Source: Temnothorax longispinosus (taxonomy: Eukaryota; Arthropoda; Insecta; Hymenoptera; Formicidae). Taken from it: a DNA stretch of 64,000 nt. The notes under the pieces are model-generated. The model had not been told where the DNA came from and did not search any database. It saw only the letters and a program-made list of their open reading frames with translations. The translations under genes and the position numbers were made by a program. Numbering within the stretch: the stretch's first letter is position 1; each line of letters starts with the position of its first letter. Positions 38,637-49,900 of this stretch are shown one piece after another. The DNA is taken from positions 11,655,598 to 11,719,597 of the forward strand of contig NC_092359.1 of assembly GCF_030848805.1 (NCBI RefSeq), in the 5' to 3' direction.

Positions 38637-38836
38637 CAAACGACCAGCGTCGTTATTATGAAGCTTCACCAGAGTTTTAATGTCACTTCTTTTACGATAC
38701 GGTGCATCCATGAATTCCCGTGATTTTTTAAAGCCGAAGTTTACGTTGTCGCCGCACCCTCCCCATTCCCAGTCTCCTTCCGTCGGCAAACTCTTCTTCG
38801 CCTCGACCGTACGCGCAAATTTAGCCAGACGATTAC
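38637..38836 (-). CDS. Wnt6: Wnt6, third visible coding exon
   Basis: The exon completes a split glycine codon and reads NRLAKFARTVEAKKSLPTEG, then DWEWGGCGDNVNFGFKKSRE, FMDAPYRKRSDIKTLVKLHN and NDAGRL. WGGC.D.V.FG..KSR.FMDA and D I..LV.LHNN.AGRLAVR across the junction are Wnt6-type. The acceptor is cttccacag and the donor GTAAGT at 38636; length 200 bases, 66 full codons plus two bases. Its frame joins the neighbouring exons without stop codons. An upstream in-frame methionine at about 38852 lies before the acceptor and is intronic. Confidence 0.96.
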
Positions 38837-39146
38837 CTGTGGAAGTCACCATTTTCTCCTATCTCCAAAATATAATCGCAAAAAAAGTTGATACAAGCAA
38901 CCAATTTTTAACGACGCTTACAAATATCTTAATCTATGCAGTTTTTAAAAACTTATAAAAATACTGTTACAATACTGTATCACAAAATAGAAATACCTCT
39001 TTTAATTTATATGAAAAAATAATAATTTAAGTTTTAATGGGCTTTTAAAAGCCTGATAAATTACTATAGATTCCGATGGGAAATTAATGGGAAATCGATA
39101 TGCGGATTAAATCACAAAGAGAGAGACTAAGAGAGTAAGCTTTTAC
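38837..39146 (-). other. Wnt6: Wnt6 intron (310 bp)
   Basis: GT-AG intron on the - strand (donor GTAAAA, acceptor tccacag), phase 1. AT-rich; no other feature seen. Confidence 0.92.
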
Positions 39147-39266
39147 CCTTCGACGTCATCTTATCGCAGGAGCATTCCACGAGGTCACCCATAGTGCAGG
39201 CTCTGGTAACCGCATAAGTAACTCCAGCGGCGGTGATGGCGTTCACGAAACCCGTCTCCCGCGTAT
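39147..39266 (-). CDS. Wnt6: Wnt6, second visible coding exon
   Basis: After acceptor tgcctacag, two bases finish an aspartate codon and the frame reads TRETGFVNAITAAGVTYAVT and RACTMGDLVECSCDKMTSK. This is the RETxFxxAITAAG block shared by Wnt proteins, with the TAAG and C(S/T)MG(E/D)L spelling of Wnt6. It has 39 full codons plus split codons at both ends (120 bases). The exon is too short to stand out as an open frame and was found by its motif and splice sites. Confidence 0.95.
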
Positions 39267-42088
39267 CTGTAGGCACATGGAGGGGAATCCGAGATCAATT
39301 AATGGACTATTACCGTGGTAGCGTAGCCCGAACGTAAATCACCGATCGCGAAACAAGAAAAGGCGCGTCTCGACGCGCATATATGCGCGGTAAGCGAGTG
39401 GTAATAAAAAAACTCGGCAAGAATCTTCCCGGTTGCATGGAGAGTCTCAAACGAAGGAGGATGCCGGGCAGATAACGTCGGTGAGGGTTAGGCGAGGAAA
39501 GTTGAAGAAGGTCGCGCGCAATCAGATCGCCCGAGAAACAAATCGGATTACGCGTCAGCCGGCGAATAAGACAATTTAGAACCTTCCTTACATATGTGCG
39601 TGCTGGACTCTTAAAATACATTAATTAATGATATCATTAGAAATACGGAACCTCTATCTAAGAATTGATTCAATAGAAGAATTTCGTGAGAATTATTTTG
39701 ATAAAATTTATCGATCTCCTCTGTACAATTTTTATAATATGTACTTGAGTTTTTATATGCACTATGTTAATAAAATTTATACATATATATATTTGCAATA
39801 ATATTTCTGATATAGTTGCTATTTATCTAATTAGTACATGTAGCATAGCACGTATAAGTAGATTACAGAATGGTGTATAATAATTATCTAAATTATTACT
39901 GAACGTATATTTCCTCTATCAATCTTTAATTCTAGAAACTTTTAGTCTCTCAACAAACACGCCTTATAGAGATCGTTACTTGAATGAATAATCTAGGTCA
40001 GTTAATTTGTAAAAAGCAGATCTGTAATTACGACAGTATTCAGTTGCCAACAAGCTATCTAGATCGAAAACCGCCTGTTCATACATTCGCCAGATCTCCG
40101 TGGATCGTTATCCGAGTGTCAAATATAGAATGGACGCGCGATAGAAAGTATAATTTGACATTAGACACAGTGAGCGTGCAGTAGTTACTTATATGGCGGA
40201 ACGTGCATTACGTGCATAGAAGGCCGGTATACGTCAATTAGTCGAGGTAATGGTACGCAATTAACGCTTCTTTGGTTTTTTTAAGATATGAAGAAAAATC
40301 GCCATTCGCAGCCGCGAGCATTCGGTAAACGTATTTCAATCGCATCGCGATTTCACCGGATTTCGAATAACTACGCAGACAGTTAAAGAAATCATTGATC
40401 TAGCTAAAATCGGGGTTGTTTAATCGTAATATTCTCTATTATACTACAATTGTTCAACTAGTATTTGATTATTATTTAATATTGCGCGATAAAAAAGTGC
40501 GACAGCAAATAATTTCCCTCGATATCTTTCCTAAGCAAAAGACCTATTTCAAATTTGTTAAAAAAATCTGTCTTTAAAATTAAAATTGGCGGTTCCAGGA
40601 CGTCCTGTATACGACAAGCATATTCTAAGCTTCTTTCAATCATTTCACCTTGAATCCGCCACACAACTCTCGCCTAAAGATATCGAATTGCAAATTCTAT
40701 CTGGGTAATTCCGTAAGATGTGGGTGGCGCCGATCACCAATGGACTGTACAAAAAGATCAAGCTCGCCAGTATGAAAGAGATGTCGTCAACGTCGAAGGT
40801 CTTGGGAGCAGACGCCCATCGGTGGGTCCCACAATTCGGGCTCACGCTTGTCTTGGCTGATGTACAACGCGGGGGAACCCGCGGGGACTCACGCCCGGTG
40901 CAATTCCTCCATGATGTGTGGGTGTGTATATGTGTATTCGGTTTCACCTGTCATGTCTCCACTCAATCATTAAGCGGACAATGCGCACGACGCGGAATTT
41001 CACCCCTTTTCAAAACGGAAGATCGCCACCGCCCGCCCCGGTCGACCATTGTCTCTATTAGCCTCCACGAGCATCCGGTTTTTGCAAAACCAGAATGCAT
41101 TTTACCTTTCTATTTCCGCATTCTCTCCAAACGCATTTTACATTTCTTTAATTCTTAGATAAATAATCTTGCAAATTATTCTAAATATTAATATTTTTCT
41201 TAAGCGTTATATTGATTTATTTAGGAAATTCGGGTATTTGTAGATATCTATAGATATTTAATTAATTATTTATTAACATATATGTTATATTAAATAATAT
41301 ATGCATATCTTAATATGTGTGCGTTCAAAATTCAATTTATTTTATCTTTATAATTGAATGAGCGAATATATAAATTGCGTTAATTTTTTATATCCTAAAC
41401 ATAATGATATATTATATCACTCAGATCTCGTAATATTATATGCGATGTCTCCACATAATTTTATAATAACATTATAACGCAAATCATTAAGGCCCAAAAG
41501 ACGAAGTAACTTTTAATTCGCGAATATCATATCGGCATGTAATGCAAGCCTAAGGCAGAATCCGAAAGGAATCCGTCTCCTCGTTAAACTGACGATATCG
41601 CCATTCATTTTACCTTATTGCGAGATGCAATCCGATGATCGAGAAAACCGAGATCGTCCCGTGGATCTTCGCGTCGATATGATCTCCGCCGACACCGAAC
41701 ACGCCGGAATTAACTCATAACGTGGAATGCCCACCCAATTACGGATTCCAGCGAAAAGGGGGAAGAGCCGGAATCGGTAGCCATCGTGAATATCGAGCAG
41801 TGATGCATCGGCAATGCAGAATCGCGCCGCGATCGCATATCTCGTCCTTTTCAGAAACTTGATGCGCGCGATCTTCTGTCAATTATCCCGATATAAACAA
41901 CGATGCCGATAATATCAATCGTTGTACCGCCAGAGAATAACAATACATATTGTTATCCTCTTTACTATTTTATTTTCCCCTTTCATTTTTACTAACCTAC
42001 GCGCTTCTACCGCATATCTCGTGAATTTATATTAATCTAATAAGGATCTGTCACATAATCTGTTAGAATCTCTAGATTTCCAAGTTGA

Positions 42089-42364
42089 CACTGAAAAAAA
42101 AAAAAAATACTTAGATCTAAGAAAATATTTTTTCACATAGTACCAATGGCTTATTTACTTAATATAATCACATATTTAGTTAGAATTAGATATCTTTACT
42201 TAAATTAAGTAAAAATAATATACATAAATTAAGTGAAAATAATAATTTATTTAAATTAAGTAAAAATATCTAATTCTAAATAAATATGTGATTATATTAA
42301 GTAAATAAGCCATTGGTACTATGTGAAAAAATATTTTCTTGGATCTAAGTATTTTTTTTCAGTG
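42089..42364. mobile_element. 276-bp palindromic MITE
   Basis: The two halves are near-complete reverse complements of about 130 bases each. Both ends read CACTGAAAAAAAA, then ATACTTAGATC, AAGAAAATATTTTTTCACAT, AGTACCAATGGCTTATTTAC and TTAATATAATCACATATTTA. The centre is an AT-rich set of TTAAATTAAGT words. It has no coding capacity. No certain target duplication was found (flanks TTGA and AACG). It lies in the long Wnt6 intron. High arm identity suggests a fairly recent insertion. Confidence 0.85.
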
Positions 42365-44455
42365 AACGATACGCTATTTAATCCAATACTGTCAATCTAA
42401 ATATAAAAAGAAAAAAACGGGAGAAGAGAGAAACTTAAACGAAGAGGAAGAAAGAACGTTATATGTATTGAGGGTAGAAAGCCAGAGGGGAAAACGCGGA
42501 GGTGAGGCTCAAGGGGCCCGGGCGGAGGGCCCTACCGCTGCCAGGGAGGGGTTATACGCGTTAAGCCTGGTTCTCCGTGGTTCCCATGGATTCCAGGCGG
42601 GTATCTTCAGCGCGGATCGACAGCGCGGACGGAACAGGAGGACGCAGGCCAAGGAAAGAGAGGAGGCTGTGCCTGCCATCGCCCGCGTATCTTCTGATGC
42701 ATCGCCTCACCTTTCAGTGCGTATTTAAACGATACGATAGTTTTATACGAGCGATCTGATACCGGAGACTTCGAGAGCGGGAGAGAGGGCCCCGGCTAGC
42801 TCGCTCGGCTCTCTCGGCTCCCGGCGCGGCGCGGTCGCGCTCGTCGTCGCTTCTTCGTTCACGAGAGCGGAGATCGATAGCTCGCTCCATCTCCGTTCCG
42901 ACTCCAACCTTCGCTCGAACCTCGGCGCATCGGCCCTTTAACACGACGACGGAAGCATCGAGTCTCTTTCGAGGCTCGCGCGGCTGGATCGCTTACGAAA
43001 GCCCCGTAGTTCTTTTTTTTTCCTAGCCTCCTCCACTCGGAGGACCTCCAGGCACCGTTAAGATCGGTTCTTAATCTGAACGACTCGAGAGAGGAGAAAA
43101 ATACTGGGGAAGTTTTCAAAATCGTGATTGACAGCTAAAATTATTTTCTTTAATATTAGGAAAATTATTTGAACTGATTATATTAAATTACCGCACGTTA
43201 AATACTTTAGACATCGGATTCATATTTCTGAATAACATATTAACAAAATTATATTTGTGTGAGGAAAAGAAGAGAGAGCTTTCGTAGCAGCACTTTTATC
43301 AATTGTTTTCAACAGTCACAATCTTAAAAAAAATTCTTTACTGTTATAACCAGTTTCATCTTTGCTGATATTAAATAATGTACATACGTAACTACATTTT
43401 ATTTTCATAAATGATCTCACGTTGGTCAAATTTATATTAAATAAAAAATCTTTACGGAAATACACTAATGATCAGACATATGGTCAAAGAAAGCCTTTCA
43501 ATTTCACATTTTGCAATATTTCCCGTTACCGAGCGACAATCCATCTGAGTATTTTGATGGTCGCTTCAGTGCCCGGGGAATGCCTGAGGTGCAGAGGAAC
43601 GGCGGATAATATAAATCACTTCGAATCAATTAGACACGTGGGACCGCGAGCCGATGATCTCGCGGTGCCGTGCCGCCAGCTGCACCTGTGGGCCCTTCGT
43701 CTCGGGTCGCCCGGACAGTTCAGCCAATTATCAGCATTCCGGGGCATTATCCTCAGAGCGGGACTTACGCCGTGTTTAATTGCAAGTGGTCGTCTTCCTT
43801 TTTTCTCAGCCCCTCTCGCGTCTTCTCTCCTCAGCTCCCCCTCGTAATATTCTCTTCTTCTCCCGTCCTCGTCATTCCGGATGAAGGAATAACTCAGCAC
43901 TCAGCCGACAATAAAATGCAACCACGTGGCGGATCGTTTCATTTCCCGAATCCGGAAAATATTTTTCCGCGAATTTTCGTCGCTTTCTTAAGACGTACAG
44001 TCATCCCGAGCTCACTCGTATCAAGTTTCGTAAAAATAATAACATGATCAACGTCATAAAGTAATAATAGACGTTAAATACACAATTTCGGAATATAATT
44101 GTAAATACTATATTTTGATGTTTTGTTTAATCAAAGAAAATTAAATGCTAGAAGTTTAATATAATATTTAGATTCGAAACACAAAATTAATTATCAATCA
44201 AAGACAAAGGAGCATCGAGCCGTAACAAGGTGTTGGTGTTCATATATTCTATACTTAAGTAAAGAATTAACGAATTGTAATGTATGTACATACTGTACAT
44301 ATACATATATTCCAACTTAATAGACTGCGCGCCGCAAATTTGTCGGACTTGAAACACAGCTATCTTGGAACATTAATACCCTTCCCTACCCGGAATTAAA
44401 TCTACACGATTTAATTGTTTAAAAAACGAAAAGAATTTATTGCAAAAAATATTAA

Positions 44456-44545
44456 CTCAGCCAGGATTCGAACCTGGAACTTCCCTCATTCCGTGAAGGG
44501 CGTATGTTTCGCTTTTTATTCACAACGCGTTACACCGCGGCAATG
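44456..44545 (-). pseudogene. tRNA-like fragment with exact B box
   Basis: On the - strand the stretch contains CCAGGTTCGAATCCTGG, a perfect T-arm (5-bp stem, TTCGAAT loop) with the pol III B box GGTTCGAATCC. Upstream a CCCTT/GAGGG stem could be an anticodon arm, but its loop is 8 bases. GCCGCGGTGTAACGCG further up resembles a D-arm separated by about 24 extra bases. The expected acceptor partner AACTCAG is missing. It is a degenerate tRNA or the head of a tRNA-derived SINE, not a working tRNA. Confidence 0.4.
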
Positions 44546-45144
44546 ATATATGAACATCGTCTCTCGAATATTGGCTTCAACGAACAAGTGGAACGTGAGT
44601 ATCGGAGAAAGAGCATTCGCGCAAGATTGTCGGCATGCACTTTCCAGTTTTATGAACCTCCCGTAATGCTAATAATGTCGGGCATACCCCGAACCCTTTA
44701 ATGGAGGATTAAGGCGGCGTATACCGGATCCCCGTTTATGAGTAAAAAGAGATTGCACCGCCTGTCTCACGGCGATTACACCAAATTGCATCAGCGTCGC
44801 CACATGACGTATGCATAAATATATGCGGTGCATCAGCGTTCGGCGTTCTTTCAATGTTGCTGCATCGCGAGCGTGGAATGTCGCGAGAATGAACGTTCCA
44901 TTTGCCGCGGACATATACACGTCGTTCCGTCGAAACGATCGTAATACATTTGCTCGTCAATTATGTAACGTCGATCGTGTAATGTCCTCGTATTACGCAT
45001 CGCTCGTGCCTTTTTATGCTTGCTATGCACGATTTCAATGTGCGTAGTAAATTAATAAATCTTAGAAGAGCGATAACGCTAACAATAATGTCTAAATAGC
45101 ATGCGATATTATATATAAAAGCGACTATCAAAATGTTAACTAGG

Positions 45145-45236
45145 AGAACTTGGAGGCTGCAGAACGCAGATATGAACTATATATTAACAGATTGTAGAGG
45201 GGATTCCCCGAGTGTATACCTAAGCTCCCAAGTTCT
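45145..45236. repeat. Inverted repeat flanking a kappaB-type palindrome
   Basis: AGAACTTGG at 45145-45153 pairs with CCAAGTTCT at 45228-45236, with further pairing inward to 14 bp with one mismatch. The 64-base loop contains the palindrome GGGGATTCCCC. Confidence 0.6.
45199..45209. promoter_or_regulatory. Perfect kappaB-type (Rel/Dorsal) site
   Basis: GGGGATTCCCC is a symmetric NF-kappaB/Rel motif, close to Relish and Dorsal consensus sites. It lies in the long Wnt6 intron. It is a sequence match only. Confidence 0.3.
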
Positions 45237-45462
45237 TCTTGTGTGTGTAAGATGAATTATTTGACAACAAAACATGTTGCATAATTAAACGATTTCTCTT
45301 TCTTTTGGAGTTATATTTTTCTCACATGATCTACGATCGAGTATGGCAATCCCCTGCGAAGAATTCTAGAAAAACTAATCATATTTGAAACAGATAATTT
45401 GCCGACTTTGTAATCTGCAACTTTTCTACAGAAAGATAATCAAATATATTATTTTATAATGT

Positions 45463-45533
45463 CATATTTCATAAATATGTATCAGATCTTACTACTAGCG
45501 CTAGTAAGATCTGTTACGTATTTATAAAATATG
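45463..45533. repeat. 71-nt pre-miRNA-sized hairpin
   Basis: Arms of 32 bases (45463-45494 and 45502-45533) pair with about three mismatches around a 7-base loop. The inner 12 bp, CAGATCTTACTA with TAGTAAGATCTG, are perfect. Length and stem regularity are those of a miRNA precursor, but no known family was recognised, and a palindromic mini-insertion is equally possible. Confidence 0.85.
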
Positions 45534-46799
45534 CAAAAATGTGCGAAAGTAATTATATATGCGGCCGAGCATTTTTGTATAGAGTTAACAAATCCCTCGT
45601 AAATCTCGTGGTGATTAATCGATCGATCGGGTTATGCAAGCAATTTGCGGCGATGCGTCGGGCCGCCATTGTAGGAATTACGTCGCCGCTGTGCTCGATC
45701 GACACACGTAGATGCTATCGATCGTTCTTAACGGGGTGATTTGTTTAGCCGTGAGACGATCTATCGGGCCGAATGCACTGATTCATGCGCAGTAGATAGT
45801 AGTACTTAGTATCGATCTTCGTTTATATGTTTTTGCCTTTCTTACTTACGATACTACAATTTGTCCTTATAACACATTTATCACAATTTTTCACTTTCAT
45901 TACTTTTTTATCACATGTACGATATGTCTCGAAATAAAGAAGTTTAAAAAATAATCTTAAAAACAAGTTGATAAAGTTATTAAAATATTTTCGAAATGTT
46001 TGCAACTGTTAGAAATATTATACCTTGCACAATACATCTATTGTTTGATTTGGTTGTCTAGATATAAACACGTTAAAAAGTCAGTAATCAGAATAAAGAA
46101 AAAACATGTATTAATTAATATTAATATATAGAATGCTCTTATTTATGATACGTACCCCTAGAATAGTTTAAATGCTATATTTCCTGTATGTGCGCATCAT
46201 TTTCGTACCGCGTGATATCGTAAAAATACGATGTACCAAAGGGCAACGCAGAAGAAGAAGAAGAAAAAGGATGGGGAAGCAAAGGAAGGGAAGGAACTAA
46301 CATTAGACGCGCTGGACGAACACGGGAAAGGCAAGGGTAGACGACGTTAAAGCAGGACGAAGCAGGTTAAAGCGAAAAGAGCAGCGCGAACGACGATAAA
46401 TCTCGACGGGCATCCGTAAATAAAGTGGAGAATATTCAATGAGAGAAGAAGATAGCGCGCGCGTAGGGCCGCGAGGCGAGTGCATTTGCAGCCGGGGAGG
46501 AGGACGGGAGGAGGATGGAAGAGCGCGCGCACGAGATCGGCTCGCTCTGCTCTCGCGCGCGAATACCAGATCTCTTCGCCTGGGCCCGCTCTCCTCTCGA
46601 CTCTCCGAGGGCGTACCGGGGGAGAGAAAATCTTTCCAATAAATACCGCGTGGAACGGACGCATGAATGCCGGCAAAAATCGCCGAATGACCAATTGCGG
46701 CGGGAGCTTCTCAGGCACGCTCGCCTTTTCCCCGAGATTCCAGCGAATTTTTGAGAGCTGCCGCGCCATATCACCGCTGGATTCTCCGCTCTTGCAGGA

Positions 46800-46946
<147 letters not shown>

Positions 46947-49900
46947 GCCGTTCTCGTCAAGCGTTCTAAGTTGCATTCGCCGTGGTGCGGTGCACCGAGC
47001 GCGCCTCATCGTCGCACGAGATATCGCGGTAATTACGAGAGACCGGGGGTAAATCGAGGGAAACGACGACGCTCGGCCGTGCTATATCATTTCATCTATC
47101 ATCTCCCGGCTCCCCTAACGCGTAGCGAGAACGGAACTAGCCGAATCGTACGCCGTTCGCACACATATTTTTATCGGTTATAAAGTTTAATAGTTTAATT
47201 GCTCTTTGCATATTTATATTCGCAAAGATATCATAAACTATTTGTTTTATTCTTTACTTTTAAAGAACTGTATTGTAAAGAGCCAAGGAAAATTTCCGAC
47301 TAAATTACAATTAAGCTCCAATTTGGTGCGTCATGGATATTCGATAAAAAACATGAAGATTTGCATATATCATGTCTCTCTCAGATGTGATTTATGAATA
47401 TAACGCGCATGAAAGAATGTGCGAGGAAGAAGGAACATTTACCCGCCGTTCCGTCCGCGTCAGTAAAACCCGCGTAGGAATGCACCAAAGTTTGACAAAA
47501 ACCCATAAGATACGACGAAAGGATGGCAATATAAAGACGACAACCGCGCGCTGGTGAGTTCTCCTTCCTCGGTTCACCCGTTCTTCTCCCGATGCCATGG
47601 AATCGACGAAGCATTCAAATGTCAGGCCGACGAAGTCTAACGGAGTAACAGATCTGTCCTGGTCCCGCGGCGCACTTTTTTTCGTCGGTTCTCTTCTGTC
47701 CCGCTTTACCTCCGCCTCCCACACCTCCCTCCCGCGCACCGTCTGACGCGATGGAAGTTAAACGTATGGGAGATACAATAAACGTACGGGACACTAAACT
47801 GTTTGCTGTTGTCAATCCTTTGTGGAGAGGACACCGGCCCGGGCGTTCTCGCGGTGCAGCGAACCCATTGCTCTTTCAGGTACAGTTCTTATTATAAAGA
47901 GTACCTACTCGAAAAAAATTTATTAAATTTACTCGTCTTCGTCCATAATTGTAGTTAACGAGATAAGAAATTTGCGATTGTGAATATTGAATAAATGCAA
48001 ATCAATACAATTATATCATTATTTTCATAAATATGGATTCAATCAATTTTGACATATAAATGTCAATTAAATTAATTTCAACCAGTAGAGATAAATTGCA
48101 CTGCGAAAGATATGTTAATTGATGGTGCTACTTTTTATGCGTAGTACGCACGCAGCCTCGTGTATTTCGTTCCATTTATATAGTTTCGTTCGCCGCGAGT
48201 GCATACACGGTTCACGTGTGGTTAACATCGGAGCTAATAGTGTTAATAAAATGACGCAGGTTTTCGTCCTCTCGCTGAGGCAGCGAAGGAAGCGAAAAGA
48301 AGTTCGACGCTCCTTCTCACTTTTTGTATTTATTTCTCTAGGGATACCGCGATATGATGCCCGTGGGGATCGGTCGCATGGAGGAATCTCTTTAGTTATG
48401 GATTATTTCCGTTACGGAATTTCCGTCCTACCGGTTTCTACGACCGCTGGAAGCGAGAAAAATCGGGGCTTTTCCTTCGCCTTCGTATGACACGCTTCCC
48501 AATGATCGACGGTTCATGGTTGCGCCATTGTTGCCTCTTGTCACGAGAGTGCCACTGCTACTGTGCCTCATGAATGATTCATGCGGACCCCACTCGCTCC
48601 AGGCCTGCATCCGGTGCGCTAATAATATTTCGTGTGTATATCTTTGGCAATATTGTGCAAAAGCCGGAGGCAAGGAAACCCCCCATAGCGACATATTCCT
48701 GAGAAGTGGCACCGCGGGTGATGGTTACTGTGAGGCAAAGTGCTCTCGACGGTTGCAGCTTGCAGTCACGTCGATTGCTTTTGCTTCGCTGACCTTGCTC
48801 GGGGTGGAGATGGCAAGGTCAGTGCACTGTCCGAACGTGACTACGGCACGTTCCTTAAAACGGAATGTCTATTTCCAAATTCCGGTGTAACTGTTGCGAG
48901 ATCATTTACATTCGAATCAGAAACAATACAAACAAGAAATTTCGACGCATGAAATTTCTTATTTGGCAGACAAGATCTGTTATTTAAAATTTCACAATAT
49001 TTCGAAGAAATTAGTTTTACAATACTTGATATTTTATTATTAGTATTTTGATATTAATTAAAAATCAAAAATTATTTTTATTCTACGTTTGTTAAAATTT
49101 CAATATCATCATTGCACAAAGGATTATTTCAAAGTTAAAATAAATTTGCTTATATATTTTTTAAACATATTTCCTGACTTTATCGTAAAAAAATCATTAA
49201 AACTGCCAAGACTTTTTCACTACAAAACTTAATCAAACATTTTTTCTCAATTCTCAAAAATAAATTTTATGGATCTTGTACATATTTAAATGTTTAACCC
49301 TTTATTGGCAATGACCGTCAAGCATCGGTACCGTGAACGAGGAAAGATCCACAGGCATTGGTACAAAACGAACTCGCGAAGCCTGAACGACGCAAAGGAC
49401 AAATATCTTTTAAAGGCCTTTTAGTAGATATTTAACACGTATGCGTGACGTTATTTAATTTCCGTACGTGCGAGGTGGGAAACGGGAGAGACGCGAAAGC
49501 GGGCGAGCCGGGAATCCTATACGGAGCGCATTAGTTAGCGCCGCATTCGCGAGGCGACGAAACACTTAGCGCTACACCGCTAAATCCGTTTCAGCCCCTC
49601 TGATTATCGCTGCTTCGTGTTCGCGTGAATTTCAACGCGCGGTCTTAACCCATTTAAGGGACAAGTTAGGGCTACGGGTCGTAAAAACGCCCAACAATAT
49701 TCGCGCAGGTACATTAATCATTTCAATCAATCATCAACGGGAAGCATAATCAAACGCATAAAATATTACTCGAAAAAAAATCATTCAATTAATAAATTTA
49801 ATAAAAATTAATGTTCACAATGTTAAAAAAAACATCATATTCGTAAAACTCGGCATTGAATTCCCCAAATTTGATATTTCACGCCCTCGCCGTTCCCTCG

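Noticed and set aside
37668..39266. Assignment of the - strand gene to Wnt10
   Set aside because: VGSQLVMDP, RETGFVNAITAAG and PPFREVG with DSPDFC.PNR.TGS match Wnt6; Wnt10 has a different spacer and C-terminus.
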